Below are positions 34,615 through 45,694 of a stretch of DNA of 64,000 nucleotides, in pieces. The notes beneath the pieces were generated by a model. That model saw only the letters and a program-made list of their open reading frames with translations, did not search any database and was not told the DNA's origin. A program made the translations under genes and the position numbers. Each line of letters opens with the position of its first letter. The stretch's first letter is position 1. The stretch comes from Liolophura sinensis (taxonomy: Eukaryota > Mollusca > Polyplacophora > Chitonida > Chitonidae), in assembly GCF_032854445.1 (NCBI RefSeq), contig NC_088298.1, forward strand, positions 5,454,160-5,518,159. The letters are read 5' to 3'.

Positions 34615-35100
34615 TCACCATGCACCGCCGTGTTGGTACAAAAACCCATTCACCAAACTACACGTTGAAAAGCAGGCGATCATTGACTTTCGCATTTTCT
34701 AGTCCCACTGAAATGGTCATTTGCCAAGTTTTCCTCCTTATTATGGTAATTTAAGTGCTAATGTCCCTGATTGATTGGCAGGGGTGAAGAACAGCCGGGT
34801 TCTGCTTAACAGGGGCCAAAGAGCACCGCAGAAAGTGATCTACGCGGTAACACAGACTGAGATTCAAGTTTCACCAATCACTCTCTCTTATAGAAAATAT
34901 AGACTATAGACTAGAGGAATACACATATGTCAAAAAGAATTGATTAGAGGGCAACCCCGATGGTATGGTATGGTTAGCTACAAGTGAATCAAGTGAAATA
35001 ATTAAGTTGATAATATTTGACTAATGTATCTTTGGCTCCTGATTCCGGCGTGTACTTGGATTCCGCACAGGGTGTTTAGAATCACTGCTTAATCAATGGT
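34615..35100. other. No gene seen (intron)
   Basis: Unique intronic sequence. Confidence 0.45.
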
Positions 35101-35104
35101 TGTA

Positions 35105-35400
35105 TCTAATTCCGCTAACTAATGGCTAGGGGCTGTTTACTCATCGTGTTGAGACACGTTGAATACATGAACAGTTGCAATCAAACGCAACTGAGACAAC
35201 TTATATTCTAGCATGGCACACGGTTTGAATAGCGATTTTACTCAGTCGCCTAGAACATATCGTGCGTCTTTCCAACATCAATGAAAACTGTTGACTGCTT
35301 CTCTGTGCATGATTCCATCCTATTTTTGTACATACACTTTTTTAGTTCTTTGGTGGTTTATATGGAGACAACACTATGTTCATATCTTCTTGCAAGTTTG
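35105..35400 (-). repeat. Family D, reversed
   Basis: ATTCTAGCATGGCACACGGT, CGCCTAGAACATATCGTGCG, ATGAAAACTGTTGACTGCTT, CTGTGCATGATTCCATCC, TTCTTTGGTGGTTTATATGG. Confidence 0.75.
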
Positions 35401-35404
35401 TATT

Positions 35405-36635
35405 TGAGGCGTTAAGAGGCGGTTTATGTCAACAAACGACGTCAAATGCCATCCGTATGAAGGGTACCTTGTCACTGGCAATTTGATCCGATAGTATAAA
35501 CGACTGACCTGAATGGGCTGTAGTTACAGTAGGTTGGAAGTCTTAATGATCGTTGAAAGGGAAAAAAAAGATCTTAAAACTGAAGCAAACACAGCCAGAC
35601 ATATCTAAATGTGCATTTATTCATATTTATACGGTTTTTAAAATGGAATTATATCCATTCAAATGTTTTATTTCTTTAGGTTTGTGGGCTGTATTGCAGT
35701 GGTAGAGTACATTTTGACATCATCCTTTGTACATGCACCTACAGGCGACAACTGTGTGGACAGGGTTGAAATTATCTTCTCCTCGTGGGTAACAAGAGCT
35801 AATTAAGAGCTGTGTTTATAGAGTAAAAAGTTCTTACGGTAGTTAAAACACATGTGTATGTTTCATAAATCCCAATAAGAACTCAAGTATTTGGTAACAT
35901 TTAACTCTCTTAAAATATCAACCAAAAAATTAAAGTATGTTGGAGAGATACAGAATCGACGCTGATTGGCTGACAGTGGAGGGTAGGGTTTCTGTGTTAA
36001 ATCCTGCATGCTTGGTCACGCTTGAATAAATGTACCATACCAAAAATTAGGGCTTAGGCAAGGCATATCTCTCACACCACCCAACCAGAATGGATTCTTT
36101 GCCACTTTAACACGTAGGTTTCAATTGTACAGGTGTTGAACCTTCACATTTATGTTACGATGGAGAAATATCCGTCATTATCTTATAGCGTAAGAAGCCT
36201 ACAGCATAGGCGCCTCAAACCACTGGAAAACAAGGAGTATGCCCGACGACTCTGTTAGAAACCAGGACCTGTCGCACTGGAGGAGTTTATATTTGTTTAT
36301 TATTCATTTATTCATTAGTTGTACTTCGCGTCAATAATCTTTCCTGCTCGACAATGCAGAGCTCTCTGGCCAATACTAAAGATACAAACATCAATACGCA
36401 AGTAATACTTTAATATGACCACATCACGGCCGAATTTCTACTCTCAGGGCAGTTGTCTCCCGGGGCTTGAGACGGGGATCTCTAATGAAGTAGCAAACGT
36501 TTTGATGAAGGAAATGTTCATTCTGTAATGGCAAATGTGTTAATGTTTGTTTGGTGAGGATTCAGTTTTTGATAATGTATTTATCGTGTTCAATTAGATC
36601 ACCATGTTGAAATTTATGTACTTCACACAGTTGAA
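35405..36635. other. No gene seen (intron)
   Basis: Unique intronic sequence without motif. A decayed SINE-A scrap may lie at 36295-36360. Confidence 0.4.
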
Positions 36636-36639
36636 ATCA

Positions 36640-36845
36640 AAGCTCAAATGAAATACATATTTTGAAAGACGAAAAGTTATGAACTAGCACGGTACACGAT
36701 ATAGACACTGATTTCATTCATTCGGCCTATACCATTTCTTGCGTCTTCACATACATTCTGTTATCGATAACTGATATTCTGTGTTGGTACACGATTTGAA
36801 TGCTGATTTCACTCGTCCGCCTAGAACATAACTTGCTTCTTTTCT
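36640..36845 (-). repeat. Family D fragments, reversed
   Basis: Two partial copies in a row: TTTCATTCATTCGGCC with CCATTTCTTGCGTCTTC, then GATTTGAATGCTGATTTCAC with CCGCCTAGAACATAAC. Confidence 0.65.
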
Positions 36846-36849
36846 TTGA

Positions 36850-37238
36850 TTTACAATGTGACAGTTGGTATACTAATGTGTGTTTTGACGCCCGGATTTA
36901 TAATGTGACAGTTGGTATACTAATGTATATTTGGACGCCTGGATTTATAATGTGACAGTTAGTTTACTAATGTATGTTTGACGCCTGGATTTATAATGTG
37001 ACAGTTGGTAAACTAATGTATGTTTTGACGCCTGGATTTATAATGTGACAGTTGGTCTACTAATGTATGTTTTGACGCCTGGATTTATAATGTGACAGTT
37101 GGTCTACTAATGTATGTTTTGACGCCTGGATTTATGATGTGACAGTTGGTCTACCAATGTGTGTTTTGACGCCTGGATTTATAATGTGACAGCTGCTATA
37201 CCAATGTGTGTTTTGACGCCTGGATTTATAATGTGACA
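36850..37238. repeat. 47-bp minisatellite, about 8 copies
   Basis: Unit GTGACAGTTGGTATACTAAT + GTGTGTTTTGACGCCTGGAT + TTATAAT. GGATTTA at 36894 and 36941 gives the period. Unrelated in sequence to the 47-bp array at 20772. Confidence 0.97.
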
Positions 37239-37279
37239 TTTTCATATGTAAATGAACTGACATGATGGCGATTTTGGGT

Positions 37280-37316
37280 GTGTGTGGGGGGGGGGGGGGG
37301 GGAGGGAGGGGGTGTT
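37280..37316 (+). repeat. G-rich tract
   Basis: (GT)n leading into a long G run and GGGAGGGAGGGGG; quadruplex-prone. In the receptor's intron 1 it would be C-rich in the transcript. Confidence 0.9.
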
Positions 37317-37496
37317 TACAGGTAATATAGTATATGCCTCCATATTGTAATACATACACATGCCTTTTGACATTGTGAAAAGAGGCTATGAAAGACACAA
37401 ATGCAACAGCCGAAACAACAAGCATATGACGTCTTGGGCGTTCGACAGAACTGGCTGGCCGCGGTTCAACACAACCCGGCTCTTACTGTTTATGGG

Positions 37497-37648
37497 TTCG
37501 TACATGGGAATGTCTGGGAGCAACCAACGCCAGGTCCTGGATTTGCCCAGGGCTCTGCCGGTTTCCTCCCACCATAATGCTGGTCGCCGTTGTATAAGTG
37601 AAATATTCTTGAGTACGTCGTAAAACACCAATCAAATAAATAAATAAA
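37497..37648 (+). repeat. SINE-A inserted next to family G, with target duplication
   Basis: 5'-truncated SINE-A ending in AAATAAATAAA. Flanked by TACTGTTTATGGG (37484-37496) and TACTGTTTGTGGG (37649-37661), a 13-bp duplication with one mismatch. Confidence 0.88.
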
Positions 37649-37649
37649 T

Positions 37650-37902
37650 ACTGTTTGTGGGGCCTTGGAGACAATATGCGGGCCTTTTGGGCAGTCTAAG
37701 ATTTGTTGATGACCACTTGTCTTCCTCCAGTAAGATATGCATGTATGGTACGTCAAAGTTTTTCAGTAGCTTGTGAGAGGTTCGTGGTTTAATCCGAACA
37801 CTCTGGTTTTCTCCAACTATAAAACAGTGCACGATCGTATTACAACAAAAACGTTTCCTTGGCTATATATGGCGTTTAACACTAATCAAATAAATAAATA
37901 AC
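37650..37902 (+). repeat. Family G, most complete copy
   Basis: GGGCAGTCTAAGATTTGTTG, ACCACTTGTCTTCCTCCAGT, GAGGTTCGTGGTTTAATCCG (possible B-box region), and a 3' end TATATGGCGTTTAACACTAA + TCAAATAAATAAATAA. The end is like that of SINE-A, so family G is likely a SINE sharing the same 3' domain. Confidence 0.65.
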
Positions 37903-38112
37903 AGTGGTGTCGGAAATACGGTTTCTACTTACTTTTCATAAAAAACCCGAAAAGGAAAGTACAAACAGAAAAATAAAACAAATCAAATGTAAAGACGACC
38001 CAATATAATGGTGACAAACAAAATGACGATACACACAAATGTGCATTGTAGACTGTTAAGCAGATGAAAGAACATAAATAATATTACAAATAAATTTGTT
38101 CATTATTATTAT

Positions 38113-39110
38113 ACCAGTGTAAACCCTGCAGCTCTTTAACACTTCCCGTGACACTGTAAACCCTGCAGCTCTTTAACACTTCCCGTGACACTGTTAACCC
38201 TGCAGCTCTTTAACACTTCCCGTGACACTGTAAACCCTGCAGCTATTTAACACTTCCCGTGACACTGTAAACCCTGCAGCTCTTTAACACTTCCCGTGAC
38301 ACTGTAAACCCTGCAGCTATTTAACACTTCCCGTGACACTGTAAACCCTGCAGCTATTTAACACTTCCCGTGACACTGTAAACCCTGCAGCTCTTTAACA
38401 CTTCCCGTGACACTGTAAACCCTGCAGCTCTTTAACACTTCCCGTGACACTGTAAACCCTGCAGCTATTTAACACTTCCCGTGACACTGTAAACCCTGCA
38501 GCTATTTAACACTTCCCGTGACACTGTAAACCCTGCAGCTATTTAACACTTCCCGTGACACTGTAAACCCTGCAGCTCTTTAACACTTCCCGTGACACTG
38601 TAAACCCTGCAGCTATTTAACACTTCCCATGACACTGTAAACCCTGCAGCTCTTTAACACTTCCCGTGACACTGTAAACCCTGCAGCTATTTAACACTTC
38701 CCGTGACACTGTAAACCCTGCAGCTATTTAACACTTCCCGTGATACTGTAAACCCTGCAGCTCTTTAACACCTCCCGTGACACTGTAAACCCTACAGCTA
38801 TTTAACACTTCCCGTGATACTGTAAACCCTGCAGCTATTTAACACTTCCCATGACACTGTAAATCCTGCAGCTATTTAGCACTCCCCATGACACTGTAAA
38901 CCCTGCAGCTATTTAACACTTCCCGTGATACTGTAAACCCCGCAGCTATTTAACACTTCCCATGACACTGTAAATCCTGCAGCTATTTAACACTTCCCGT
39001 GATACTGTAAACCCTGCAGCTATTTAACACTTCCCATGGCACTGTAAATCCTGCAGCTATTTAGCACTCCCCATGACACTGTAAACCCACTAGCTATCTA
39101 GCACTGTAAA
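38113..39110. repeat. 37-bp minisatellite, about 26 copies
   Basis: Unit CACTGTAAACCCTGCAGCTC + TTTAACACTTCCCGTGA. TGTAAACC at 38118 and 39080 are exactly 26 periods apart. A C/A variant (AGCTCTTT / AGCTATTT) splits the units into two types. The last eight units carry extra changes with a 74-bp dimer pattern. Most units have a PstI site. Not a CRISPR: the units are contiguous, without spacers. Confidence 0.99.
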
Positions 39111-39117
39111 CCACCTC

Positions 39118-39351
39118 CACTAGTCATCAAATATTTCACTTGTACGACGACGGCAAAGCATTATGATTGGGTGGACCGGGCAGAGCCCAGGGGAAACCCA
39201 CAACCATCCGCAGGTTCCTTACAGATCTTCCCACGAACGAGCGGAGATTTATTCACCAGGAGCTGTACGCGAACACACCGCGACCGCATTGATGAAAGGC
39301 TCCTGGACACAGCGCTGACGTGCTAACCCCCTTGGCTAGGGAGGCCCCCTC
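39118..39351 (-). repeat. SINE-A, nearly complete
   Basis: AATATTTCACTTGTACGACG, GAGCCCAGGGGAAACCCAC, CCTTCCCACGAACGAGCGG, GCGACCGCATTGATGAAAGG and head TTGGCTAGGGAGGCCCC. It sits against the end of the 37-bp array; its tail domain is cut. Confidence 0.9.
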
Positions 39352-39689
39352 TACACTTGACAAAAGTTATTGGCGAACATTCCGACGTATGACGTAAATG
39401 AAACGCAAATCATAATTTTGAAAGACAAGTGACATTCAACAAACACTAGAGGGCGCAAACTGCCATATGAACGTTATCCACCGATTACTGTCACCAAGAT
39501 CCCACGATCAGCGAGAGCCACAGAATTTACATGTTCACTTTTGGTGTTAAGCAACTATAAAACAGACACTAAATTCCCTACCCAATCCTGAGTTTGAATG
39601 CGCACCTTGTGTACCATAGCTATTGAAAGACAACCAATTTAATCATCACCGGCTCCTCGACATGTTTCTATTTGTGTACACAAAAATAT

Positions 39690-39770
39690 TTTAATTATTT
39701 GATGATGTGCAGTATTTTGGCGGGGGTAAACCTACGATCACCTGCAGGGTGCATACAGACCTTAGCATGT
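39690..39770 (-). repeat. SINE-A scrap
   Basis: TTTAATTATTTGATGATGTG, GGCGGGGGTAAACC, TACGATCACCTGCAGG. Decayed. Confidence 0.45.
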
Positions 39771-39796
39771 ACAACCTGGAAAAAAGACAAACTGAA

Positions 39797-40128
39797 TGAA
39801 TGAATGCTTGAGGTTTAGCGTCGTACTTATGATTTTTCAGTCAAATTACGACGAGGAGACATTAGTTGTGTGTACATATATTGTGTCTTTTTTATGGGAA
39901 GTCGAGTCCATGTCGCCAAAGTGCTGCCGCCACTGAAATATCATGCCGATGACACCAAACATGACACCTCATCCAGTCACATTATATTGACATCGGGTCG
40001 ACCAGTCATGTTTCCTTGCTCTAACGTCTCAGTGCTGAGCGCCAAGCGAGGCAGAAACAATTACCATTTTTAAAGTCTTTGGTATTACCCCACCCGGGTT
40101 TGATCCTGGATCTCCCGACTTCGAGGCG
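39797..40128 (-). repeat. SINE-B, near full length
   Basis: From the tail (GAATGAATGCTTGAGGTTTA) through GCGTCGTACTTATGATTTTT, CAAAGTGCTGCCGCCACTG, CTGAGCGCCAAGCGAGGCAG to the head-side GATCCTGGATCTCCCGACTT. The far 5' end of the tRNA-like head is missing. Confidence 0.88.
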
Positions 40129-40129
40129 G

Positions 40130-40195
40130 TCACGTGTGACCATTTGCCAGCTATCACACTGTCGTCGCTGCGCTGGTTTTACTCTGTAGGTTGTC
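40130..40195 (-). repeat. Family C end
   Basis: GTGTGACCATTTGCCAGCTA, TCACACTGTCGTCGCTGCGC, GGTTTTACTCTGTAGG. Directly abuts SINE-B. Confidence 0.75.
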
Positions 40196-40280
40196 TTAAT
40201 TATACCCTAACCAATAGACCACCGAAGCGGTTAGGACAAAAGACAAAATGAGATGGACCTGAGCTGACGGTGACATGTCT

Positions 40281-40436
40281 ATATTTATTTATTTGATCTG
40301 TGTTTAACGTCGTACTCAAGAATATTTCACTTATATGAAGGCGGCCAGCATTATGTTGAGAGGAAACAGGCTGGAACAACCCACGACCACCCACAGTTTG
40401 ATGAGAAGCCTTGTCACGTATATACGATCGGACAGG
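40281..40436 (-). repeat. SINE-A, 3' half
   Basis: TTTATTTATTTGATCTGTGT, ACGTCGTACTCAAGAATATT, GGCGGCCAGCATTATGTTG, CCCACGACCACCCACAG. Confidence 0.92.
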
Positions 40437-40621
40437 AAGACAAAATGAGCCAGACTTGAGATCACAGCAGATATGTCTCTATACCTAGCCTATGATTATA
40501 CTGACATGATAAGCCATTCACGTCCCTGATATTCAACTTTCGGCAGGGTTTATCCAATCAGCGTGGAAGTCTGGAAAATTTGTCCAAATTTGTCTAGAAA
40601 TTATTTCCGCTTTCCCCACAG

Positions 40622-40705
40622 AGAATGCAATTCTTAAGTCCTCGCTGTTTTCATGTGTAAATGGCCAAGGGGAGTGTTACGCCCAGGACCAACTGCGGTA
40701 CAAAG
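40622..40705 (+). CDS. Possible 84-bp internal exon (weak)
   Basis: Preceded by CCGCTTTCCCCACAG (good polypyrimidine acceptor) and followed by GTAATAA. Only one frame is open: two bases, then NAILKSSLFSCVNGQGECYA followed by QDQLRYK, then one base. Phases are 1-1 and the length is divisible by 3, the pattern of shuffled extracellular modules, and there are two cysteines. It lies antisense inside intron 1 of the receptor. A frame of this length is open by chance about a quarter of the time, and I recognise no domain, so this is a candidate only. Confidence 0.2.
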
Positions 40706-40933
40706 GTAATAATACACGATAGAATGGAAATAATTTCCTTAAATACTAGGCCAGCTATGCTACAGCCCCCTACAAATACAGATCATACATAACAGAGCTC
40801 ATGAATAACATACATATAAAGCGAGGACAATAAGGAGTTACTAAAGCGCCTTATAGGTAAATCCATTGGGTTTCACTTGGCTAAAGTTTCGAATGAAAAT
40901 TGACTTACAAGTCTTAATTATATTCTTATTACT

Positions 40934-41136
40934 TGCAACTAACATCATTGCATTGTTACCTAATTATGTTTATGCCAAAGGGCTAGTTGCTTGTAATTTG
41001 CTGCTATTTACGCATTTATAGGAACAGTTAGAATGAAATGTAAATTGAGAAGTAGCCGTATTTTACGTGTGACCATTTGCCAGCTATCGAACTGTCGCGG
41101 ATACCCTGGTTTTACTCTCTCTGCTGTGCGTCTTTT
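40934..41136 (-). repeat. Family C, reversed, near full length
   Basis: AACTAACATCATTGCATTGT, TTGTAATTTGCTGCTATTTA, GAACAGTTAGAATGAAATG, GTGTGACCATTTGCCAGCTA, TTTACTCTCTCTGCTGTGCG. Confidence 0.85.
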
Positions 41137-41140
41137 ATTG

Positions 41141-41187
41141 TATTATTATATATTATAATTATTATATATATATAATATAATTTTATA
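41141..41187. repeat. AT-rich microsatellite
   Basis: Imperfect TATTATATATAATT run, self-complementary. Confidence 0.85.
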
Positions 41188-41189
41188 TA

Positions 41190-42120
41190 AAAAGAATTGG
41201 CTGTTGTGCTTTGGAAAAGTAGCTCAAGCCCGGAGTAAAGTCAAGATTTGCACTTATTCGGACCAATATCACATTTGGATATCCTTAATCATACTTTCAT
41301 TAATCATCGAAATCCGTGATTTTTCATTGACTGCTGGTGTAAAAAAATAATAAACATAAAAAAATTTATATGCATGGACATGTAGCCGACAAAAAAAAGG
41401 TTTTGAATTTAGTGTCGCGTTACATCCACCATTACGCTAAATGTCTGACAAAGCCTAATTGCCTTCTCTATTAACCATTTCATATTCTGTCTCTACTGTC
41501 AGCTAATCACTGTCGATTCTATATGCATTTAAGTTGCACGTCGCCTTTTGCACTGTGCTGGGAGCTACAAACTCTGGACCCTCAAGAGCCATTTGAACAT
41601 CAACATCAAATTAAACAAATGACTCTAACTATGGTGATGATAAAGAAATCGTTCAGTTTACAAGGGGTATGAGCGAAAAGCAATGGACGTCTGCGATGGG
41701 TTAATCAAACTGCAGTAACACTGCAATGATTTGAAATGCAATAAAAACATGTAAGTGTTTTACGAGCGCATATTTGCAAGAAGAAGTGTGACTTGCTACT
41801 ATACAGGAAAGGTCGACAGAGTACATAGCTTTGGGGAGCTGTGTTTTCAGACCAAAAAATGCTTGGCCAACTAAATTTATACTGTGACTAGATGCAGTGT
41901 CATTATTTTATTTTAACTTTTTGATAGCTGCTTAGTGTCGCATTAAAACAAATTTCACTTATTCGATGGCATACAGTTTAAAGAATGTAGGAATCTGGAC
42001 TACACCACCGACCATTATCCTATATTACATTGATAGAAGGCAACTAGCGTTTGGCGAACTGCATGTAAGATCATACAGAAGGGTTGAATCCAAATTGTCA
42101 CCAAAGACCAGAAGACAATG
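41190..42120. other. No gene seen (intron)
   Basis: Unique intronic sequence. A decayed SINE-A scrap (CACTTATTCGATGGCATACA) is possible near 41955. Confidence 0.4.
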
Positions 42121-42125
42121 GAAGA

Positions 42126-42525
42126 GTGAGTGAGTGCTTGTGGTTTAACGTCGTACTTAACAATTTTTCAGTCATATAACGACCAAGGTGCATGTAATGT
42201 GTCTCCTTGTTGCAGGACGGATTTGCACCGCTTTTTTATCTAGTGCTGCTACACTGAGACGACTTACCGAATGCAAGTGAGCCGTCCCGCCCGAGCCATT
42301 GTACTGATGCAGGTCAACCAGTCATTGAACTATCATCTTCATGCTGAACGCCAGGCGAGGAAGTTACAACTGCATCTTTTAAAGTGTTTTACATCGTACT
42401 TTCACAGTACAGCAACCTTTCAGTCATATGACGTAGCGTCACAAGATGTGTGTACATATGCTGTGTATACTTTTGGCAGAATGAGTCTATGCCACCAAAG
42501 TGCTGCCGCCACAGTACTGCCCGAT
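42126..42525 (-). repeat. SINE-B copy plus a second partial SINE-B
   Basis: 42126-42395 runs from the tail (GAGTGAGTGCTTGTGGTTTA, CGTCGTACTTAACAATTTTT) to CTGAACGCCAGGCGAGGAAG. At about 42400 a second 3' end begins (ACATCGTACTTTCACAGTAC, TTCAGTCATATGACGTAGCG) and reaches CAAAGTGCTGCCGCCAC. The 144-codon plus frame 42271-42705 is mostly this repeat. Confidence 0.8.
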
Positions 42526-43120
42526 CCTAACGATATACTGTGCGCGCATATTGATCAGGTGTGGAGCGGATTCTATGCGGACCATATAGCCATGATGGGC
42601 GGCACATGCGCGGATGTTGACAGCATCCTGATCGCATTAAACGCAGATATTGATGTAGTCTGGTTTAGACCGTTTTACGTCACTTTGGCCTTTGCTACAC
42701 GCTAGCTATAAACACGACATAATGTATTAGTGAATGGTCTATCATTCGCCTAACTCTCACCCATTCAAGCCAGTAAAAAGGTGAGCTAGCCCAATGACTG
42801 ACGTTCGAGTTTTGCTTTCCCGTTTATTAGTGTTAGTGGAAATGTACAGTCGTAACACCATTCCCGGACAACCGGAGATGATGAAAGTTCTCGCCAAAAG
42901 CTGTACTAACATTAGAAATTATTCATTCGTGGTGCTTAAATTATCATGTATAAGTTCTGATATAATTATACAATATATTAAGCACTTAAATTGACTTCAT
43001 CAGAAAAATTCGCACTGGAGAAAATCGTGTATTGTACATGTAGGTTATGGTTTTGCATTTACCGAATAGTTACGGAAACAGTCAAAAAACTCGATCTGCG
43101 TATTATTATGATTATGGGCG
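42526..43120. other. No gene seen (intron)
   Basis: The end of the SINE-derived frame reads through GC-richer unique sequence to 42705. It has no known motif and no donor or acceptor that would make it an exon. Confidence 0.35.
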
Positions 43121-43124
43121 AATT

Positions 43125-43258
43125 AGTAACCATGCCGTGAACTAGACAGTTTGTGACAAACCTCCTGACTTAAAACTGCAGCCGAAACCAGCGCGGACTG
43201 GGCTCGAACCCGCGTCGCAGCGAACCAGCGGTTAACAATCTGAACCAGCTTGGTCCTG
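43125..43258 (-). repeat. Third tRNA-derived SINE family (F), 5' part
   Basis: The minus strand reads GCTGGTTCAGATTGTTAACC (A box) and GACGCGGGTTCGAGCCCAGT (a good B box), followed by CGGCTGCAGTTTTAAG. The surrounding arms do not fold into a complete tRNA. Distinct from the heads of A and B. Confidence 0.55.
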
Positions 43259-43291
43259 GATCAATAAGTCGCTGGATCTCTGTCATTAACA

Positions 43292-43510
43292 TTTATTTAT
43301 TCATTTGATTGCTGTTTTACGCCGTACTCAAGACTATTTTACTTATGCAGCGGCGGCCAGAATTACGGTGGGAGGAAAACGACCATCCGCAGGTTGCTGA
43401 AGACCTTCCTACGTAAGAGCTGAGAGGATGTCAGCAAGAGCAGGACCTGAACTCACAGTTACCGCATTGATGAGAGAAGTGCTACTCCCCTCGGGCACGG
43501 AGGACCCCCT
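43292..43510 (-). repeat. SINE-A, nearly complete
   Basis: TTTACGCCGTACTCAAGACT, GCGGCGGCCAGAATTACGGT, CGACCATCCGCAGGTTGC, AACTCACAGTTACCGCATTG, then CACGGAGGACCCCC at the head. A block of about 15 bp is missing around the CCCGGG region. Confidence 0.92.
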
Positions 43511-44050
43511 GTCAATAATAAGGTTGATGGAAAAGCAAGCATCTTATGCTCTCGGTATGGATAGTTCACACTGCCTGAGCGGGTCCCAATGTCGTTTTAA
43601 GGAGGTCGCTATTGCTCGAGGAGAAAATTTCTGCATCGGTTATGATCTGAGTTAACAGATTTCCCGCCTGACCTTAAACGCCAATATTTCAAGGTTAAAT
43701 TTCACCCAGATGAGACCGCGAGGATATCTCAACCTGATTTGAAGAACATCACTATCGGTTTGACGAATGCCATGGGTCTGATGTTTCTGCATTTTTCGTC
43801 CAAAATCCCACTGGCTTATACATTGGAATCGACAAGCCTTCTTCGTTGACGTACTTATAGTTTAGGGGACGCTTTCACAAAAAGACTGTAAGTTGATTGT
43901 AAATTACGGAGATTACAATTGTAAGTCTATTTACATCCTCTTGCAAACACGAATTGTTATCTACTATTGTGTTCACTACAATCAAAAATTGCAATCGGCT
44001 GGACCGTGTTGTAAACAGACCTTCCTACACTTGCCGCCAACCCAAATGGA
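43511..44050. other. No gene seen (intron)
   Basis: The plus frame at 43428-43655 starts within the SINE; not a gene. Confidence 0.45.
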
Positions 44051-44051
44051 G

Positions 44052-44205
44052 GGAGTAAGTGAGAGCTCAGAGTATAACGTCGTACTTAACAAATTTTCAG
44101 TCATATGACGACGAAGGTGTCTTTAGTGTGCAATCACCGCTTTTAATAAGAAACGACAACCTGGTTGTAACCTAAACTAGGATTGACCCTGGATCTACCA
44201 ACAGG
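44052..44205 (-). repeat. SINE-B, internally deleted
   Basis: Tail side GAGTAAGTGAGAGCTCAGAG, ACGTCGTACTTAACAAATTT, CAGTCATATGACGACGAAGG, jumping to the head side AGGATTGACCCTGGATCTAC. The middle is missing. Confidence 0.8.
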
Positions 44206-44333
44206 TATGGTCTACTTGTGAAAGTAATTAAATTGCTACAAAAATGTGACTGTCAACTAAAAAAGACAAGTTTCATTCCTAAAATTAACCTCACAGTCTC
44301 TTAAAGATATATGTATATATAATTTTACTTGAT

Positions 44334-44492
44334 TTATTTAACTATTTGATTGGTGTCTTAACCCGAACTCAAGAATATTTCACTTATACGACGGCGGCCA
44401 GCATTATAGTGGGAGGAAACCGGGCAGAGCCCGGGGGAAACCCACGATCATCCGCAGGTTGCCGACAGACCTTCCCACGTACGGCCGGAGAT
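44334..44492 (-). repeat. SINE-A, 3' half, well preserved
   Basis: CGAACTCAAGAATATTTCAC, TTATACGACGGCGGCCAGC, GAGGAAACCGGGCAGAGCCC, CACGTACGGCCGGAGA. Confidence 0.95.
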
Positions 44493-44654
44493 TATATAAC
44501 TTTAAAAGAAGGTAGTTAGCTTGACATAGAACACATGTGAATAATATTAGATGCGTCAAGTCCACGAAGTAGGGAGTCCACCTTATTTTAAATTGCCTGA
44601 ACAATGAACAAAGTTGGCATTCTCTTCATTCGGTCTGAACTATTTTAGCCCAAC

Positions 44655-45142
44655 TAACACCATTGCAGCCATACTGACACCATTGCTGCCATACTGACAC
44701 TACTGCTGCCATACTGACACCATTGCAGCCATACTGACACCATTGCAGCCATACTGACACCACTGCAGCCATACTGACACCATTGCAGCCGTGCTGACAC
44801 CATTGCAGCCATACTGACACCATTGCTGCCATACTGACATCACTGCTGCTATACTGACACCATTGCAGCCATACTGACACCACTGCAGCCACACTGACGC
44901 CATTGCAGCCATACTGACACCATTGCAGCCATACTGACACCACTACAGCCATACTGACACCATTGCAGCCATACTGACACCACTGCTGCCATACTGACAC
45001 CACTGCAGCCGTACTGACACCATTGCAGCCATACTGACACCATTGCAGCCATACTGACACCACTGCAGCCGTGCTGACACCACTGCAGCCATACTGACAC
45101 CATTGCAGCCATACTGACACCATTGCAGCCATACTGACACTA
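44655..45142. repeat. 20-bp minisatellite, about 24 copies
   Basis: Unit CACCATTGCAGCCATACTGA with scattered A/T and T/C variants (CATTGCAG, CACTGCAG, CATTGCTG). Twenty is not a multiple of 3, so every frame cycles through the same 20-residue echo; the 178-codon minus frame is an artefact. Confidence 0.98.
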
Positions 45143-45394
45143 TTTGAATCATATGGAAGCATGCTCAGGGATTATTTGGATCCCATCCGCATTGGGAAGT
45201 ACGCTCTTTAGTTTGCGAGAATGATGAAACACAACTTTCTTTCATCTCTGCAATACTTTCATCTCCGTAAGGAAAAAAACACAACGTATTTCAGAAGGTT
45301 AAACAGCTTCCAGTGAAAACAACAAACTTTATAGCTGAAAAATCCATCTAATGTTGATTTCAGACAATCCGAAAAACTGGGATTCCAATGTCTT

Positions 45395-45690
45395 CATATT
45401 CTCTCGGAATCTAGACGTCAAAACAGGCATTCACAAGACGTCAACCAAAATGGACCTTCAGGGCCAATAACCGTCTGACCATTCCAAAAACAACATTCTA
45501 CACAAACCATAAAAAACTAAGAAAGTCTTTAAAGTACGAAATTAAGAGCGATTTTTGCAAAGTGTAGCAGTCCATAGTTTTCAGTGATGATGGAGAGACG
45601 CCAGGAATGTACTAAGAGAAGGAATGAAATCAGTGTCCAAATCGTGTACCATACAAGTATACAACGTTGTCGATAAATCCATACTGAAAA
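45395..45690 (+). repeat. Family D copy
   Basis: GACGTCAACCAAAATGGACC, GGGCCAATAACCGTCTGACC, CTACACAAACCATAAAAAAC, AAGTCTTTAAAGTACGAAAT, TCAGTGTCCAAATCGTGTAC, ATACAACGTTGTCGATAA. Confidence 0.7.
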
Positions 45691-45694
45691 GTGA

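Noticed and set aside
38113-39110. Regular array that could suggest a CRISPR
   Set aside because: Units of 37 bp follow each other without spacers, in an intron-rich eukaryotic context with no cas genes. It is a minisatellite.
42271-42705. 144-codon plus-strand frame
   Set aside because: Two thirds lie in SINE-B sequence read backwards; the remainder has no motif or splice signals.
44626-45162. 178-codon minus-strand open frame rich in VSVWLQWCQYG
   Set aside because: Echo of a 20-bp array that stays open in every frame of the strand.
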